The notes under the pieces were generated by a model. It searched no databases. It was not told the DNA's origin and saw nothing but the letters and a program-made list of their open reading frames with translations. Positions 36,121-47,700 of a DNA stretch of 64,000 nucleotides are shown piece by piece. Location of the stretch: positions 16,437,001 to 16,501,000 of the forward strand of contig JAEOAD010000048.1 in NCBI GenBank assembly GCA_036365145.1. The letters are read 5' to 3'. The DNA is from Orientallactaga sibirica (Eukaryota; Chordata; Mammalia; Rodentia; Dipodidae). Numbering within the stretch: position 1 is the first letter of the stretch; every line of letters begins with the position of its first letter. The translations under genes were made by a program, and so were the position numbers.

Positions 36121-36191
36121 TAGAAGGAACACCCATGACACCTGCAGTGCAATTTCTTACGGAGGGAAGTTATGGGGGAAATGGTGAGGCT

Positions 36192-36283
36192 CAAGAAGAA
36201 GAAGAAGAAGAAGAAGAAGAAGAAGAAGAAGAAGAAGAGGAGGAGGAGGAGGAGGAGGAGGAGGAGGAGGAGGAGGAGGAGGA
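36192..36283 (+). repeat. (AAG)n(AGG)n trinucleotide tract
   Basis: About 15 AAG units pass into about 15 AGG units, a 90-bp pure purine strand. The glutamate-rich ORF across it (36135-36395) is a by-product. Confidence 0.97.
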
Positions 36284-37174
36284 AAATATCAAAGCAGAGA
36301 CCAAGAAGTTCAGGGGAGAAATGAGTAATGAAGAGAGTTCCACACAAGGTTACCCAAGTTTAAAGACATTTCACAGGTGGCAGGCCTGGAGTTAGTAAAA
36401 GCCCCACGTGGCAGATCTAGAGGGAGAGGGAAATATGCACTTGGTAGATTCAGGGACCAGAGGAAAATCATGCATGCAATGAAAATGAGAAGTTTCCCTG
36501 AAGTATGAAGCAGAGGCAAGCAGAAAAGTGTTCGCAGACCAAGAAACAGTGTTTATGTTCTCCCTACTCCACCCAGGCTGGGCGAGGAGGTAGCCAGACT
36601 CATGTGTATCCCTGTGGATGGAGCAAAGAGAGGCAGGCGGAGCTGAGCAGAGCCGGAAAAGCAGAGCTGAGCTCAGCAGAGCTAGGGACAGGAAGAGCAC
36701 GACAGCCTCCATAAGCAAGGGGAAGGCCAGATTGGTTTGTAGATTTGGAGGGTGGGTCCCAGAACCAGCCCACCTGAGCCGTCCCATTTGGGCCATCTGT
36801 CTAGGTAGCATGTAGTAGCATGTAGAGCATGTGGGGGTGGTGCTGTAGCTCAGTCTCGATCAGACACAGTTCCATTTCTACCAAGAGTTCTGTTCTTGTG
36901 TCAGGGTGAGGTGTCATGTGTGGTGGCATCTCTTGCTTCTCTTTGGGCCTCAGTCAGTAACTGAAACTGCCTGAAAGGAGCTAGCCTTCTCCTGTTCTCC
37001 TTCAACTTCATGCCTTTGAGCTGTGGTTTTCTCATTGAAAAAAAAATAGGAATGGTCAATTTACAGAACAGGATTGATATGAATGTCAAGTTTAGGGAGT
37101 TAATATATGTTGAATTACATCTCCAGCTGGAGATGGTGGGGCGGGGTTACTACATGCCATTCAATAGCAGAGTG
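36284..37174. other. Unassigned, possibly LTR body
   Basis: May continue the LTR at 35770-36120 on the minus strand. A short AGAGCTGAGC-type internal repeat lies near 36637-36690. No gene. Confidence 0.35.
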
Positions 37175-37300
37175 GTCTGGAGTGAGAGTTTGCTGAAACT
37201 TCCTGAAGCTTAGTTTCCTCATCTGTAAAATGGGACCAATGATAGGTTAGAAAATTTAACCCTTAGTATCTTTTTTACTTGTAGGTGGATCAGAGTGACA
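37175..37300 (+). mobile_element. MIR SINE
   Basis: 'AGTTTCCTCATCTGTAAAAT' with flanking order is the MIR core, an ancient mammalian SINE. Confidence 0.8.
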
Positions 37301-37569
37301 ACTCTGAGTCATTGTAACCATGAGACAGGGCAAAGAGGAATAACGTGTTTCTGTTTGTACAGTCTGCAGACGTCACAAGTTGCTGGACAAATACAGCATG
37401 TCCGTAACCAGCTGACCAGTTGCTTGGCCCAAAGCACTTGAACAACCAGGCTCACTTACTGTCAACAACGAGTAATGAGATTTTGTATAGAAGCCCTGAC
37501 TTTTTCTACTTAAAAGAATATTTTCCTTTCTTCTTTCCTTCTTTTACTTTGCCTTTATTTTTATTTATT

Positions 37570-37791
37570 TATTTTAAAACATTTTGGTGTATTTATTCGA
37601 AAGAGACAGAGAGAAAGAGGCAGACACAGAGAGAAAGTGAGTATGGGTGCACCAGGGTCTCATGTGACTGCAAATGAACTCCAGACGCATGAGCCACTTT
37701 GTGCATCTGGCTTGACGCGGGCACCGGAGAATCAAAGGCCTTCGGGTCTTATAGACAAGTGCCTCCAACCACTGAGCCATCTTTCCAGCCC
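37570..37791 (-). mobile_element. tRNA-derived SINE
   Basis: Antisense: T-rich tail, interrupted GA tract, head 'GCCATCTTTCCAGCCCC'. Confidence 0.92.
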
Positions 37792-38084
37792 CTTTTGTTT
37801 TTTGATCAGCAGCTATATCAGTCCTGGCTGGACCTGACCAGTTGTGACCTATGAGTGTGCATACTTCCTACTATAGCACCAGTACTTTTCTGTTTCCACG
37901 GGGCTCACTTCCTTGTTTGAGGACTGGTCTGGCCATTGGGGCAGAGTGGCTCACGGAGTGATATTGTGCACAGTTTGGATTTGGTTTGAAAGAATTTGAA
38001 ATGAGATTTGAGCAAGCAAAGGTAAAAAGGGATGGGGGCTTTTAAATTCAACTGAATGCCATATAAAGCACACTTTTCTTACAT

Positions 38085-38345
38085 ATAAGGAAATTCAGGC
38101 AGCAATTACACATTTGTAATTCCAAGACATGGGAAGCTGAAGTAGAGAAATCATGAGTCTGCCAGCCTATGATACATAGTGAGACCCTGTCTCATAAAAC
38201 AAACAAATAACTAGGTGTGGTAGCACATGCCTTTAATCCCAGCAGTGGTAGGAGGATCACTATGAGTTTGAAGACAGCGTGAGACTACATAGTGAATTCC
38301 AGGTCAGCCTGGGCTAGAGCAAGACCCTACCTTGCTAAAAGCCAA
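38085..38345 (+). mobile_element. Two tandem B1 SINEs, older then younger
   Basis: 38085-38200 is a diverged B1 ('TTGTAATTCCAAGACATGGG'). 38213-38345 is closer to consensus ('GCCTTTAATCCCAGCAGTGG'). Confidence 0.85.
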
Positions 38346-39229
38346 AACATGAACAAACAAAAGTCAACAAAATCATGATGAATATTGAATCTCGGCAGTT
38401 TGCCTGGCTCCCCAGTCAGAGTGGCCCAGCAACAATGGCTCAGACTATGTTGTATGTCATGATGCCCTGGCAGCTGCTGCTATTAACAGCAATTTTGCAG
38501 AATGAAGTCCCTGGTGCTTGGGGCAAAGCACCAGAGCAACGGCTGTGCTCAGCAGTCAGTGCAGACTGAAGACACGGAGTCCCCAGATGAGGGCCTTGCC
38601 TAGGGACTAAGCAAGCAGCCGGGGTTGGCTGCAAAGCTGTGTGACCAGCTTGACGCTGCACTGTTGTGTTTTCTTTCTTCTTGCTTCTCTCTGTCTTCTG
38701 CGTTCTTCTTTCCCTGGGATTGCATTACCAATAACACTTTAGCATACATGTGTTCATCATAAGCTCCATTGTCCAGGGCAACCTGAATAAAGTGTTCATC
38801 ATTGAGAATTTATAAAATGCTGAGAAAACCAGCAGGGCACACTGAAATGTCACCCACGATCCTAAGACTGTGAATACATAATCCCACTATGGCTGTTTCT
38901 GTTCCTTTTCTGCCTCCTCTTCCTCCTCCTCCTCACGCTCTCTCTCTTATTTAAATGGATGGGATTAGCAAAATTGAGGCTAGGAAGAAATAAGTTGAAA
39001 GGATACCACTGAGAGGTCTTAATTTTATTATTATGAAGAAGGAAATTTTATAATTAAGATTGCAGAGAAAAGGACAACAATAGAAAATCCGGAAGGGTTA
39101 GAGGTTAGAATCACAAGATTGCTAGAACTTCGAATGCAACTTAGTGGGTTTAACCCCTAACACTGGGGAGATAATTATTAGGTAGATAGTTAGAAAAAGG
39201 CTCATAAGAGAAATCTCAAACTGATTTCT
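38346..39229. other. Unassigned intergenic DNA
   Basis: Nothing recognised. ORFs at 38375-38661 have no domain. Confidence 0.45.
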
Positions 39230-39782
39230 GTTTCCTGCTTGGAACACAAGCTGCTGCTTACGTTGCCGTGCTGTCAGGCGCTGTCACTGCAGCAGAGCCA
39301 GAGTTCAGGAGCCTGAGTTCAGGGTCTCTCTCTTCCTCATCCACTCAGCTCTCTCTCACCTCCTACTCAGGTGTGCTTTTCCTGATCCAGCCCCCTAAGT
39401 CCAGACCAATCAGCTCTCTCTCAGACCCTCTGGTGTCTGAGGGTAAAGCCCACAGTAGTAAGGTTATAAATAGATGTTTACCAGGTGGCTTTTCGCTTCT
39501 CCTGAATGTCCAGGTCCCCGCTCAGTCAAGCCCCATGTCACTTCTGCTGGGCCAACCTGGGCTGTGACCTTTAGCCCTGCTCCCATGTGGGTTCCCCACC
39601 CACTCCTGCTTTCCACATGGCAGAAGCCCTCCGAACTGTCCTTCTTTTCCCTGAATAAATGTAGTCATTTAATAATTATCCTGCTCAATCTTGTTTTATC
39701 CCAATTCTTTGGTTAAAAACAGACATGAACTCAGGGTTGGGAGTTTAAAGACTCCTCCTGAACTCCAAACCTGCTGGTTACA
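39230..39782 (+). mobile_element. Unnamed LTR family, variant A
   Basis: CCAAT-like 'GACCAATCAG' near 39404, TATAAATA at 39465-39472, AATAAA at 39654-39659, then 'CAATTCTTTGGTTAAAAAC' and the end 'CTGGTTACA'. It aligns block for block with 42755-43746 and 44264-44963. The 5' limit is not clear. No primer site follows, so it is a solo LTR. Confidence 0.7.
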
Positions 39783-39784
39783 GC

Positions 39785-39787
<3 letters not shown>

Positions 39788-39846
<59 letters not shown>
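39788..39846 (+). repeat. (GA)n microsatellite
   Basis: About 29 pure GA units directly after the LTR, with no SINE body attached. Confidence 0.97.
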
Positions 39847-39851
<5 letters not shown>

Positions 39852-40445
39852 CAAGCAACATGGGGATTGCAAACCGCTTGAAGGGAGTTTTAGATAGTTC
39901 CATAGAAAGCTTGAAGCATAGGCCATGCACCCAACCTCCCTGACTGATATTCCTAAACGCAGGGGGTAAAATACACAGAATTAACAAGTTAAGTTGTATC
40001 GAAATATAATTGTCAGCACATTAAAATGCAATAGAATAACAGATCTGCATCTTTATTAAGACATTGTAATGCTAGGTCTTAGCAGGCACCGTAATCTCAA
40101 AGTAATGAGTGTGATATTCACACGAACTGTGCTGCTATGTGGAACTACTGTGTCGATTTGGACAGCAAAGTCACATTGATACTGCTGATGGTATTGAGCA
40201 AAAGCTGGATTTCAGTTACAGGTTAATGAATGCACAAGAGTCATTTTCTAGCCAGGCTCACCCACGGGGTTTTATTGACAGGACCCTGTGGGAATCTTTG
40301 AAAGCCAAGGTAAGCTTCCCACTCAGGCTCGGGCCCTTCTGCCTCTCCACATCATCTCTTGCTCTCTATCCTTTGCTATTTACACCCTGGTCTCTTGGGC
40401 TTCTGAAAGTGCCTCTGTGAATATGTCAAATTCCTTCCAAGTTAG
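39847..40445. other. Unassigned intergenic DNA
   Basis: No repeat or gene recognised. Confidence 0.45.
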
Positions 40446-40672
40446 GGTGTTTTAAAATTAAATATTTTGATTTATGTATTTGCAAGCAGAGAGAGTTAGA
40501 AGAGATAGAAAAGAGACAAAGAGAATGGGTGTGCCAGGGCCTCCCGCTGCTGCAAAGAGACTCTAGATGCCTGCGCTACTTTGTGCATCTGGTCCTATAT
40601 GGGTACCGGGGAATTGAACTCAGGTCCTTAGGCTTTGCAGGTGAGTGCCTTAACTGCTGAGCCATCTCTCAG
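40446..40672 (-). mobile_element. tRNA-derived SINE, diverged
   Basis: Antisense with 'TTATGTATTTGCAAGCAGAG' tail and eroded head 'GCCATCTCTCAGTGCT'. Confidence 0.82.
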
Positions 40673-40689
40673 TGCTCAGTCAGGGCTTT

Positions 40690-41010
40690 AACACCTGTTC
40701 TTTCTGCTGTCTGCAATATTCTTCTAGCCTTTCACTTGGTCGCGCAGCCTTCGTATCTCAGCTCAGTTCACAGAGCCACTTCTCCAATGGTTCCCGCTTG
40801 ATAGCGTTCTTGTTTCTCTTGCTATAGAATTTAGCACGTTGCTTCTGTACCACTTAGGACAGTTTACAATCAAGCGTTGAGCACACAGGTAAGAAACATA
40901 CACCCACACACGAAGACACTGAGCTCTGTGAGGACTGGGATGACCGTGTTACAAGCCCAGAGCAGAGACCAGTACATGAACAGCAGGCTGAGACTCTTCT
41001 AATTAGCTCT
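40690..41010 (+). mobile_element. L2 3' end
   Basis: 'TGTCTGCAATATTCTTCTAG', 'CAGCTCAGTTCACAGAGCCA' and 'GAGCTCTGTGAGGACTGGGA' follow the order of the L2 3' UTR, an ancient mammalian LINE. Confidence 0.6.
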
Positions 41011-41234
41011 TGTAATTTAGCACTTAGCCCCATGCTCTGGCACGATTACTACGTGTTGATTTAGTGGCAGCTGAAACAATGAACAACCGACTGTCTGAAT
41101 ACAAGGTTAAAGTTTGGAGTGACGCTTGGAAAATGTGTGAGGTCTCAGCCTGGCCCCCACCCTTTCCCAAGTCTTGGGTGGCCCACATGGGTCCAGCTGC
41201 TTAACTCACTTGACATTCCTTTACTTTTTATTTT

Positions 41235-41464
41235 TATTTTTTTAAAAAATATTTTATTTATTTATTTGAGAGTGAGAGAGGAAGAGGCGGAAGATGCAGA
41301 TAGAGAGAGAGAATATGAACACACCAGAGCCTCCAGCCACTGCAAACGAACTCCAGACGCATGCGCCCCTTGTGCATCTGGCTTACGTGGGTTCTGGGGA
41401 ATTGAACCGAGGTCCTTTCGCTTTGAAGGTAAATGCCTTAACCTCTAGGCCATTTCCCCAGCCC
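41235..41464 (-). mobile_element. tRNA-derived SINE
   Basis: Antisense, head 'GCCATTTCCCCAGCCC'. CCTTTACTTTTT occurs on both sides (41218 and 41466 areas). Confidence 0.92.
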
Positions 41465-42544
41465 TCCTTTACTTTTTTTAAAAAAAATTCCATCTGCCTT
41501 TTGACTTCTGGTTTGGGGAAATGAGTTTTCAGCAATCTCCCAGTTGCCGTGGAGCCCTTGGGTTGTGTCACCATCAGAGTAGCCGCTTACTGGGCCTGGT
41601 TCCTCCACTCTGGGGTTCTCCACATAGTGCCTGGTCTCCTTTCATCACTTGCTCACTTTTTGTTTCTGAGTTCATTTGATTTTCAAGCGTTCGTGGTCTT
41701 GGACCCTACTCTATTTGTATTCGGGATCTGAGCCATTTTACTATCTCTAGGTGATGAGACGGAGGGGCTGGTGAGGTGGTGACAGAGGAGTGCTGAGGAC
41801 TGGGGAGAGAGGCAAAGCCAAGTGACTGTTCAGACCATCAGACCACACATCCTTTTCCCAGGTAGGATGACTGAATGCCCTGGGGGTTCCTACTCTTGTT
41901 TCCCTGACTCAGTCCTGACCTTTCTATGCCAAGAAAGAAAGCCAGCCCAGTGGAATTAAAGCAGAAATCTAGTATTCAGGACGTACTGACTACTCGCAAC
42001 TAGACTAGCCTCTGCAAGCATAAAGGGCACAAAACGCTTTTGATAAATATGCATCTGTCAAAAGGAAGAGGATAAAGTCTAGTTCCTGAGGGATTCCACA
42101 TGGAAATGAAGAACAGCCTGCTACAGGCTGCTTACTATCCTGGATGGGGATTGGACAAGCTGAGATCACCAAGCAAAAGTATGAGTGAAGTACAACATTC
42201 CTGAACCCGGCCGGCATCGTGTGCACCCGCCACAGGGATGGGCTGTGTTTGGAAGCACAGTAAGCTCCTAAATGATTATTTAGCTTTTTGTAGTTTGAAT
42301 CTGAGCCACTTTTCATAAGTGCTAATTAAAGAATTCACAGAGCCTGCTGGGAGCTGATTGGGTACCTGGTGGAATTAAAGGTTTTTCTTACAAACAGTAA
42401 ATAAACTAGGTATTGTTAGATAAAGCACAGCAAACTTGAACTTGGTTATTATCACTTATCCTTGGCTTACATTTAAGGTTTTTTTTGTTTGTTTGCTTAT
42501 TTTTCTTATTCAAGGTCCTTTGGAGGAAGAGCCAAGAAAACATA
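41465..42544. other. Unassigned intergenic DNA
   Basis: No repeat or gene recognised. Confidence 0.45.
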
Positions 42545-42750
42545 TTTGAGGGCTGTAGAGACGGCTTGATCAGTACTGAGTAATACAATGTTGGAAGTCA
42601 CAGTGGGCTTCTGCAATCCCAGCATGCTGACAGTGATGATAAGATGGGAGCAGGGACAGCGAATGTCCTGAAAGCTCCAGGCCAGCTCAGCAAAAAACAG
42701 CAGAATGAGAATCCAGAGTGAGAAACCCTGCCTCAAAGGGGGGTACAGTG
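42545..42750 (+). mobile_element. B4-like chimeric SINE
   Basis: tRNA-like head 'GAGGGCTGTAGAGACGGCTT', then B1-like 'CTGCAATCCCAGCATGCTG' and 'AGAGTGAGAAACCCTGCCTC'. Confidence 0.55.
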
Positions 42751-42754
42751 AGGG

Positions 42755-43746
42755 TGAGTGGACCCCTGAAAGTAAAAAGGGCAGGAAAATTTGTACTTGC
42801 TAGAAATCAAAGATGATCTGATTTCTTAGCTCTCTTGCCTAGTTCCCCAGACCTGTGTTTCCCTCCTCCTGGGAAGGAGCTCTCTCATAGGATTTAACCA
42901 TTGTGGTTGATCAAGTTCAGCCCCCCGAATTTGGTGCCAGGGTTAACTTCTTCCTGAGATAGACAGCCCCTAGCCCCAACCAACCAGCTGTCTCTCTGGT
43001 ACACCACTATAAGGTTGTAAATACCTTTGCAAGGTGAGGGCAGGCTCTCTCATCACTTGGGAACTTCCAGCTGTGGCTGAGTCTGAACTGGCTCAGCGCA
43101 GGCCCAGCTGGGAGGTGTTTGGCCTAGGCCCTGGCCCTGGCCCTGGCCCTGGCCCAGGAGGGATCCTAGCCCTTGTCTACATGGGCTCCTTTATCCCCTC
43201 CAGCTCCCCACATGTCAGGAGCTCCTTGAACTTTCTTTTTTCTTCCATGCTTTTTAGCCCAGGCCCTTCAAGTGTGATCTCTAGCCACATGGGTGCCTTT
43301 ACTTGGCTCTGTACGTCCCTCAATAAATATAATAATTTAATAATTATCCTTCTCAGTCTTCTTTTTAAAAATTTTTAAAAAAATTATTTTATTTATTTTT
43401 GGAGAGAGACACAGAGAGAAACAGAGAGGGAGAGGAAGACAGAGATGGGTGCGCCCGCAGTCTCTCAGCTGCTGTGAACAAAATCCAGATGCGTGCGCCC
43501 CCTTGTGGTTAAGTGCGGCATTGCGCCCTTGCGTCACTTTGCATCTGGCTAAACGTGGGACCTGGAGATTGGAACCGCTGGAGATTGGAACCAGCGTTCT
43601 TAGGCTTAGCAGGCAGGCACCTTAACCGCTAAGCCATCTCTCCAGCCCATCAGTCTTCTTTTTTATTCAATTCTTTGACTAAAATTAGAAGTGAAGCTAC
43701 AGTTTGGGGTTCAAGGACTTTTCTGGACCCTTAGCACCCCGTTACA
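42755..43746 (+). mobile_element. Unnamed LTR family, variant A, split by a SINE
   Basis: Starts TGAGTGGACCCCTGAAAGTA and ends ..CGTTACA. AATAAA at 43322-43327. The TATA is eroded (TGTAAATA). A (CCCTGG)n run lies at 43126-43155. A SINE at 43365-43648 splits the part after the polyA signal. Confidence 0.8.
43365..43648 (-). mobile_element. tRNA-derived SINE, long-insert variant
   Basis: Antisense with 'AAGTGCGGCATTGCGCCCTT'. CAGTCTTCTTTTT flanks both sides. A 15-bp internal repeat of 'GGAGATTGGAACC' is a private duplication. Confidence 0.95.
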
Positions 43747-44263
43747 AAATGAGGTGAGCAGGCAAGGACCAATCTGCAAGTTGTCCTCTGACCTCTTCTT
43801 ATGCAGCGTGGAATGTGCGTGCCCACATCCACACACACCAACACGTACGCACAAAAAACAATAAACGACCAAAAAAACTACATTTGAATAATCCACTTGC
43901 CCCCAGTACTTCTCTTTGTTGTAACCCAAGGCATTCTACCAAAACCCTCTGTTCATGAATTAAAAATAACATCTTGTACAACTGAGGGAGAATTTAATCT
44001 ACCAACTCTGGGTTAATTTCATCTTCAGATATCTGTGTGTAATGTTTCTGAAAGTAACGACCTCATTTTCTTTGAAATGCTTTCCTTTAAGTGCTTTGTG
44101 ACCTAAGGCAAGGCAATTGGCAGCTCTTCCTTGGCTCAGCCGACAAACCCCCGAACCTGAGCCGCTGTGCTTCTTTCTCCCTTTTGCTGCAAAGGAACAT
44201 GTGCAGCTGGCAGAGAAGGAGAACGGGTGAGGGGAGTCAGGCCGCTTTGTTTGGTAGTTAAGG
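43747..44263. other. Unassigned spacer between two LTR copies
   Basis: Only 517 bp and no primer site or coding trace, so the two flanking LTRs are probably independent solo LTRs rather than ends of one provirus. Confidence 0.5.
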
Positions 44264-44963
44264 TGACTGGGCCCCTGAAAGTAGAAATCAGGAATGCCTC
44301 TGGGCTTGCCCCTGCAGTGTTTGCTAGAGGTCAGAGAAGAATCTGGCATCTCCTTATCTCTTGCCTGAAGGAGTTCCCTAGATCTGCTTTTCTATACCTG
44401 AGCCCCTCCCTGGGAGGGGATCATCTTTCCTAAAATGCAAATCTGATGCTGACATTGTGGCTGGTCCAGTTTAGACCCCAGAACTTGGTGTCATGGCTGC
44501 CTCTTCCTGAGGCAGCCTCTAGCCCAGAACAATCAGCTGTCTCTCTGGCTCGCCTGAGCTGAAAGGTAGGGCCCACCACCATAAGGTTATAAATACATTC
44601 ATCAGGGGAGGGCAAGCTCTCTCTTGGCAGCCCGTTCATCACTCTTGAACCTCCAGTTGGGGAGAACCCCCTTGGCCCGTCTCTACCCCTCCTGACCTCC
44701 ACACCACAGGAGAGCTCTCTACTTTCTCTTCTTTTCTCTCTAAATCCCTTCCACGTTTCTCCCAGGCCCACCACATGGGCTCTCAGACCATGAGGGTGTA
44801 TCAATTTTCCTTCTCTTAGTTTTGTACTTTTCTAAATATATATAATCATTTAATAATTATCCTTCTCAGTTTCCTTTGCCCAATTCTTTGGTTAAATACA
44901 AACATGAACTCAGGGTTCGGGATTAAAGGACTTTCCTGGACTCCCCACAAACCCTGTATCACA
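44264..44963 (+). mobile_element. Unnamed LTR family, variant A
   Basis: Starts TGACTGGGCCCCTGAAAGTA and ends GTATCACA. TATAAATA at 44588-44595. The polyA hexamer is eroded (AAATAT near 44834). Best-preserved full-length copy (700 bp). Confidence 0.8.
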
Positions 44964-45084
44964 GGGAGACACCCCGCTTCCCACAGCGAGAAAGGAGTGG
45001 CTCAGCCTACCACACTCTTCCTCCCTACAGCTTCCTGCTGGGCTTCCTCACTCCACTGTTTATTCCTTATGGAGCTACTAGATT

Positions 45085-45370
45085 TTATTTATTTATTATT
45101 TATTTATTTTTATTTTTTTATTTTTGGAGAGAGACACAGAGAGAGAGACAGACAGAGAGAGAGGGAGAGGAAGACAGATAGAGATGGGCGTGCCAGCAGC
45201 CTCTCAGCTGCTGCGAATGAAATCCAGATGCGTGCACCCCCTTGTGGGCAAGTGCGGCATTGCGCCCTTGCGTCACTTTGCATCTGGCTAAATGTGGGAC
45301 CTGGAGATTGGAACCGGGTTCTTAGGCTTAGCAGGCAGGCGCCTTCACCGCTAAGCCATCTCTCCAGCCC
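45085..45370 (-). mobile_element. tRNA-derived SINE, long-insert variant
   Basis: Antisense full copy with 'AAGTGCGGCATTGCGCCCTT' and head 'GCCATCTCTCCAGCCC'. Close to the subfamily consensus. Confidence 0.95.
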
Positions 45371-46035
45371 TATTTATTTATTTTTGTGAATGCATCTTTT
45401 GTCCCCGCCTCCTCATTTAAAGTAAAGCCCTTTTAGGAGTGAAGTCTGCATTCTGTAGGGTACCTTGTTCTCTCTCATCATTATTAGTATTATTGTTATT
45501 GAACGGCACGTTCACCCAGCCTTCTGTTTCCTGTGTAGAAATGGGCTCAGGGCATTGCCCTTTGTGGCTTTGCTTGTATCTTACGGCCTACACTAGCCAG
45601 GGGAGGGGGAGAGCTCTGAGAAGCTTTCATCCCAGCCTTTTCGTTGATGCATTAGGATTCGGGAATAAGCAGCTTACTCAGCTGCCACGGCCATGGAGCA
45701 GGAGAAAACCGGAGTATTGTTTCCTGGAGTCTAGTCTAATGACCTTTCCTTAGAACCTCTGAGTAAAGTTCATCTAGCTATTGAAGGAGGAACAGAAGAA
45801 AGACAGCTTATTTATAGGCAGACAAGACAGGGACAAAGGCCCAAGGAGAACATGGATGCCATCTTGCCTGCCCTGGCAGGACTACAACCCACATGTAATC
45901 CAGTCCCATCCAAGATGGCTGCCAGCAGCACTCCCAGCAGCAGCTTCCCGTTTCTTCCCAGGCTTAGCCCAGCCAGTCTGGGGAGGGGGGAGATGTGCTT
46001 TTGCCTGGGTATTTTCCTGTTAATTTCTACAAGTG
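45371..46035. other. Unassigned intergenic DNA
   Basis: No repeat or gene recognised. Confidence 0.45.
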
Positions 46036-46290
46036 TAATGGGGTTTGGGGGGTTCAGGGGGTTCAGGGAAAGCCCCAGAACTCCAAACCCTGGGTTTTCA
46101 TCTGTTTTAACAAGTAATTGGAATAAACACACAGAGAAGGATGGTCTATAAACTACGACATTTATTCAGGGAGGTGAGGGAGAGTCTCGTGAACCAAGCA
46201 AAGGGTAATGCCTGCGCCCCATGGCTTGAGAGACCATGTGGGAGTTGAGCATGGGCCTGGGGGAGAAAACATAAAAAGAAATTGCTAGAA
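46036..46290 (-). mobile_element. Unnamed LTR family, variant A, minus strand
   Basis: The left edge TGTAATGGGGTTTGG is the complement of a CA end. Inward come the complements of the 'GGTTAAA' block and of AATAAA ('TTTATTCAGGGAGG' near 46161). The U3 part is not resolved beyond the SINE at 46318. Confidence 0.6.
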
Positions 46291-46317
46291 ATGCTAGTGA
46301 TTTAAAAAATTTAAAGT

Positions 46318-46530
46318 TGGGCTGGAGAGATGGCTTAGCAGTTAAGGTGCTTGCCTGTGAAGTCTAAGGACCCAGGTTCAAGTCCCCAGGACCCACATAA
46401 GTCAGATACACAAGGTAGCACATGCATCTGGAATTCATTTACAGTGCCTAGAAGCCCTGGCGTACCATTCTCTCTCCTTTGTTCACTCTCTCTCTATCTC
46501 TTTCTCTCTCTCTAAAATAAATAAAAATTT
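46318..46530 (+). mobile_element. tRNA-derived SINE
   Basis: Sense copy: head TGGGCTGGAGAGATGGCTTA, CT tract, AAATAAATAAAAATT tail. Confidence 0.94.
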
Positions 46531-46555
46531 AAAAAATTAACAATATTAGAAGACC

Positions 46556-46768
46556 AGAGACTGAAGAGATAGATAGCTCAGCAGTTAAGGCACTTGCCTG
46601 CAAAGCCTAATGATCCAGGTTCAATTCCCCAGGACCCACGTAAGCCAGGTGCACAAGGTGGTGCATGAGTCTGGAGTTCTTTTACAGTAGCTGGAGACCC
46701 TGGTATGTCCATTCTCTCTCTCTCTCTCTCTTTCTGCATATAAATAAATAAAATCTTAAAAAAATTTA
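46556..46768 (+). mobile_element. tRNA-derived SINE
   Basis: Sense copy close behind the previous one: 'GATAGCTCAGCAGTTAAGGC', B-box 'GGTTCAATTCC', CT tract, AAATAAATAAAATC tail. Confidence 0.93.
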
Positions 46769-47269
46769 AAGGCCACAGAATAATAGAAAAAGAATATCCT
46801 TCCAACTCTGATAGCTAGACTGCTGGTGTGGGGAGAGCATGGTCTCACCAGTGTTGGGTCCCCAGAGACTCAGGCTTGGCAAGATGAAACCAGAAAAGGA
46901 TAGAGAGGGTGCCCCCCCACCCACCCACTAAGTCTCCATTTACTTGGGGTCTGGGACTGTCACTGGAAGAAGTTTGCACATCTGAGTACAGTGGAAGAGC
47001 AGATTGGCCTGGGCTGAGAGAGAGTGAGTGAGTGAGAGAGAGAGAGTGAAAGAACGAGAGGAGGGAGAGAAAGAGAGAGCAAGAGAGAGTGAGAGAGAGA
47101 GAGAGAGAGAGCGGGCTGACCAGCTGAGATGGGAGCAGACCTGAATTCCGGTCCTGTTGTGGCTGGCTGGCACAGACACCCCTTGGACTTTTCTCTCGGG
47201 AGCCTTTTCCTAACCGCTGCCTAACACTAACAGCGCTACCTGACTGGTCCCTCTCACGTATATTTTATT
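46769..47269. other. Unassigned, with GA-rich tract
   Basis: Interrupted GA/GAGT-rich DNA at 47018-47112 without an attached SINE body. The rest is unrecognised. Confidence 0.45.
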
Positions 47270-47700
47270 TCTGAGCGTTTTCTTGTTTTACTACACGCGG
47301 GACCTCTCTTTGAGTTCCGGGTCCTTTACTTTCTCTTAGGCTTTTCTTACGTCCTGGGCGGATGAAGGTGAAGGGGATCTTGTGGTTTAGGCTCTCACAT
47401 TCTGCCATGCACGCGTGGCACGCATACCTTCTCCAGAGGCTTTTTTCCCCTGGGAGATTTCTCTGTGAAGGAGATTCTGTCCAGCTTCCCTCCCCCTTTC
47501 CAGCCAGGCAAGAGGGAGAATTCTCTTCTGGCTTGAGTCTTGCAGCTAGCTACTCCCCCCCACCACTGCCACCTGCCCGAATCTCAATTCTTTCTAAAAA
47601 TAAACCTCATAATTCATGATTTACCTTTTTCAGAGTCCTTTTTTATCCCCTTCAATTCTTTGCTAATTCAGATAAGGACCCAAAAGTTCAGCCTGACTAT
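47270..47700 (+). mobile_element. Unnamed LTR family, variant B
   Basis: 'AAAATAAACCTCATAATTCA' (polyA signal) followed by 'CTTCAATTCTTTGCTAATTC' and 'AAGGACCCAAAAGTTCAGC' mirrors 35770-35890. The 5' limit is a guess. Confidence 0.5.

Noticed and set aside
36135..36395. Glutamate-rich ORF
   Set aside because: It is the translation of the AAG/AGG microsatellite, with no independent coding support.
42755..44963. One provirus with two LTRs
   Set aside because: The spacer is only 517 bp, has no primer site, polypurine tract or coding trace, and no matching target duplication was found.
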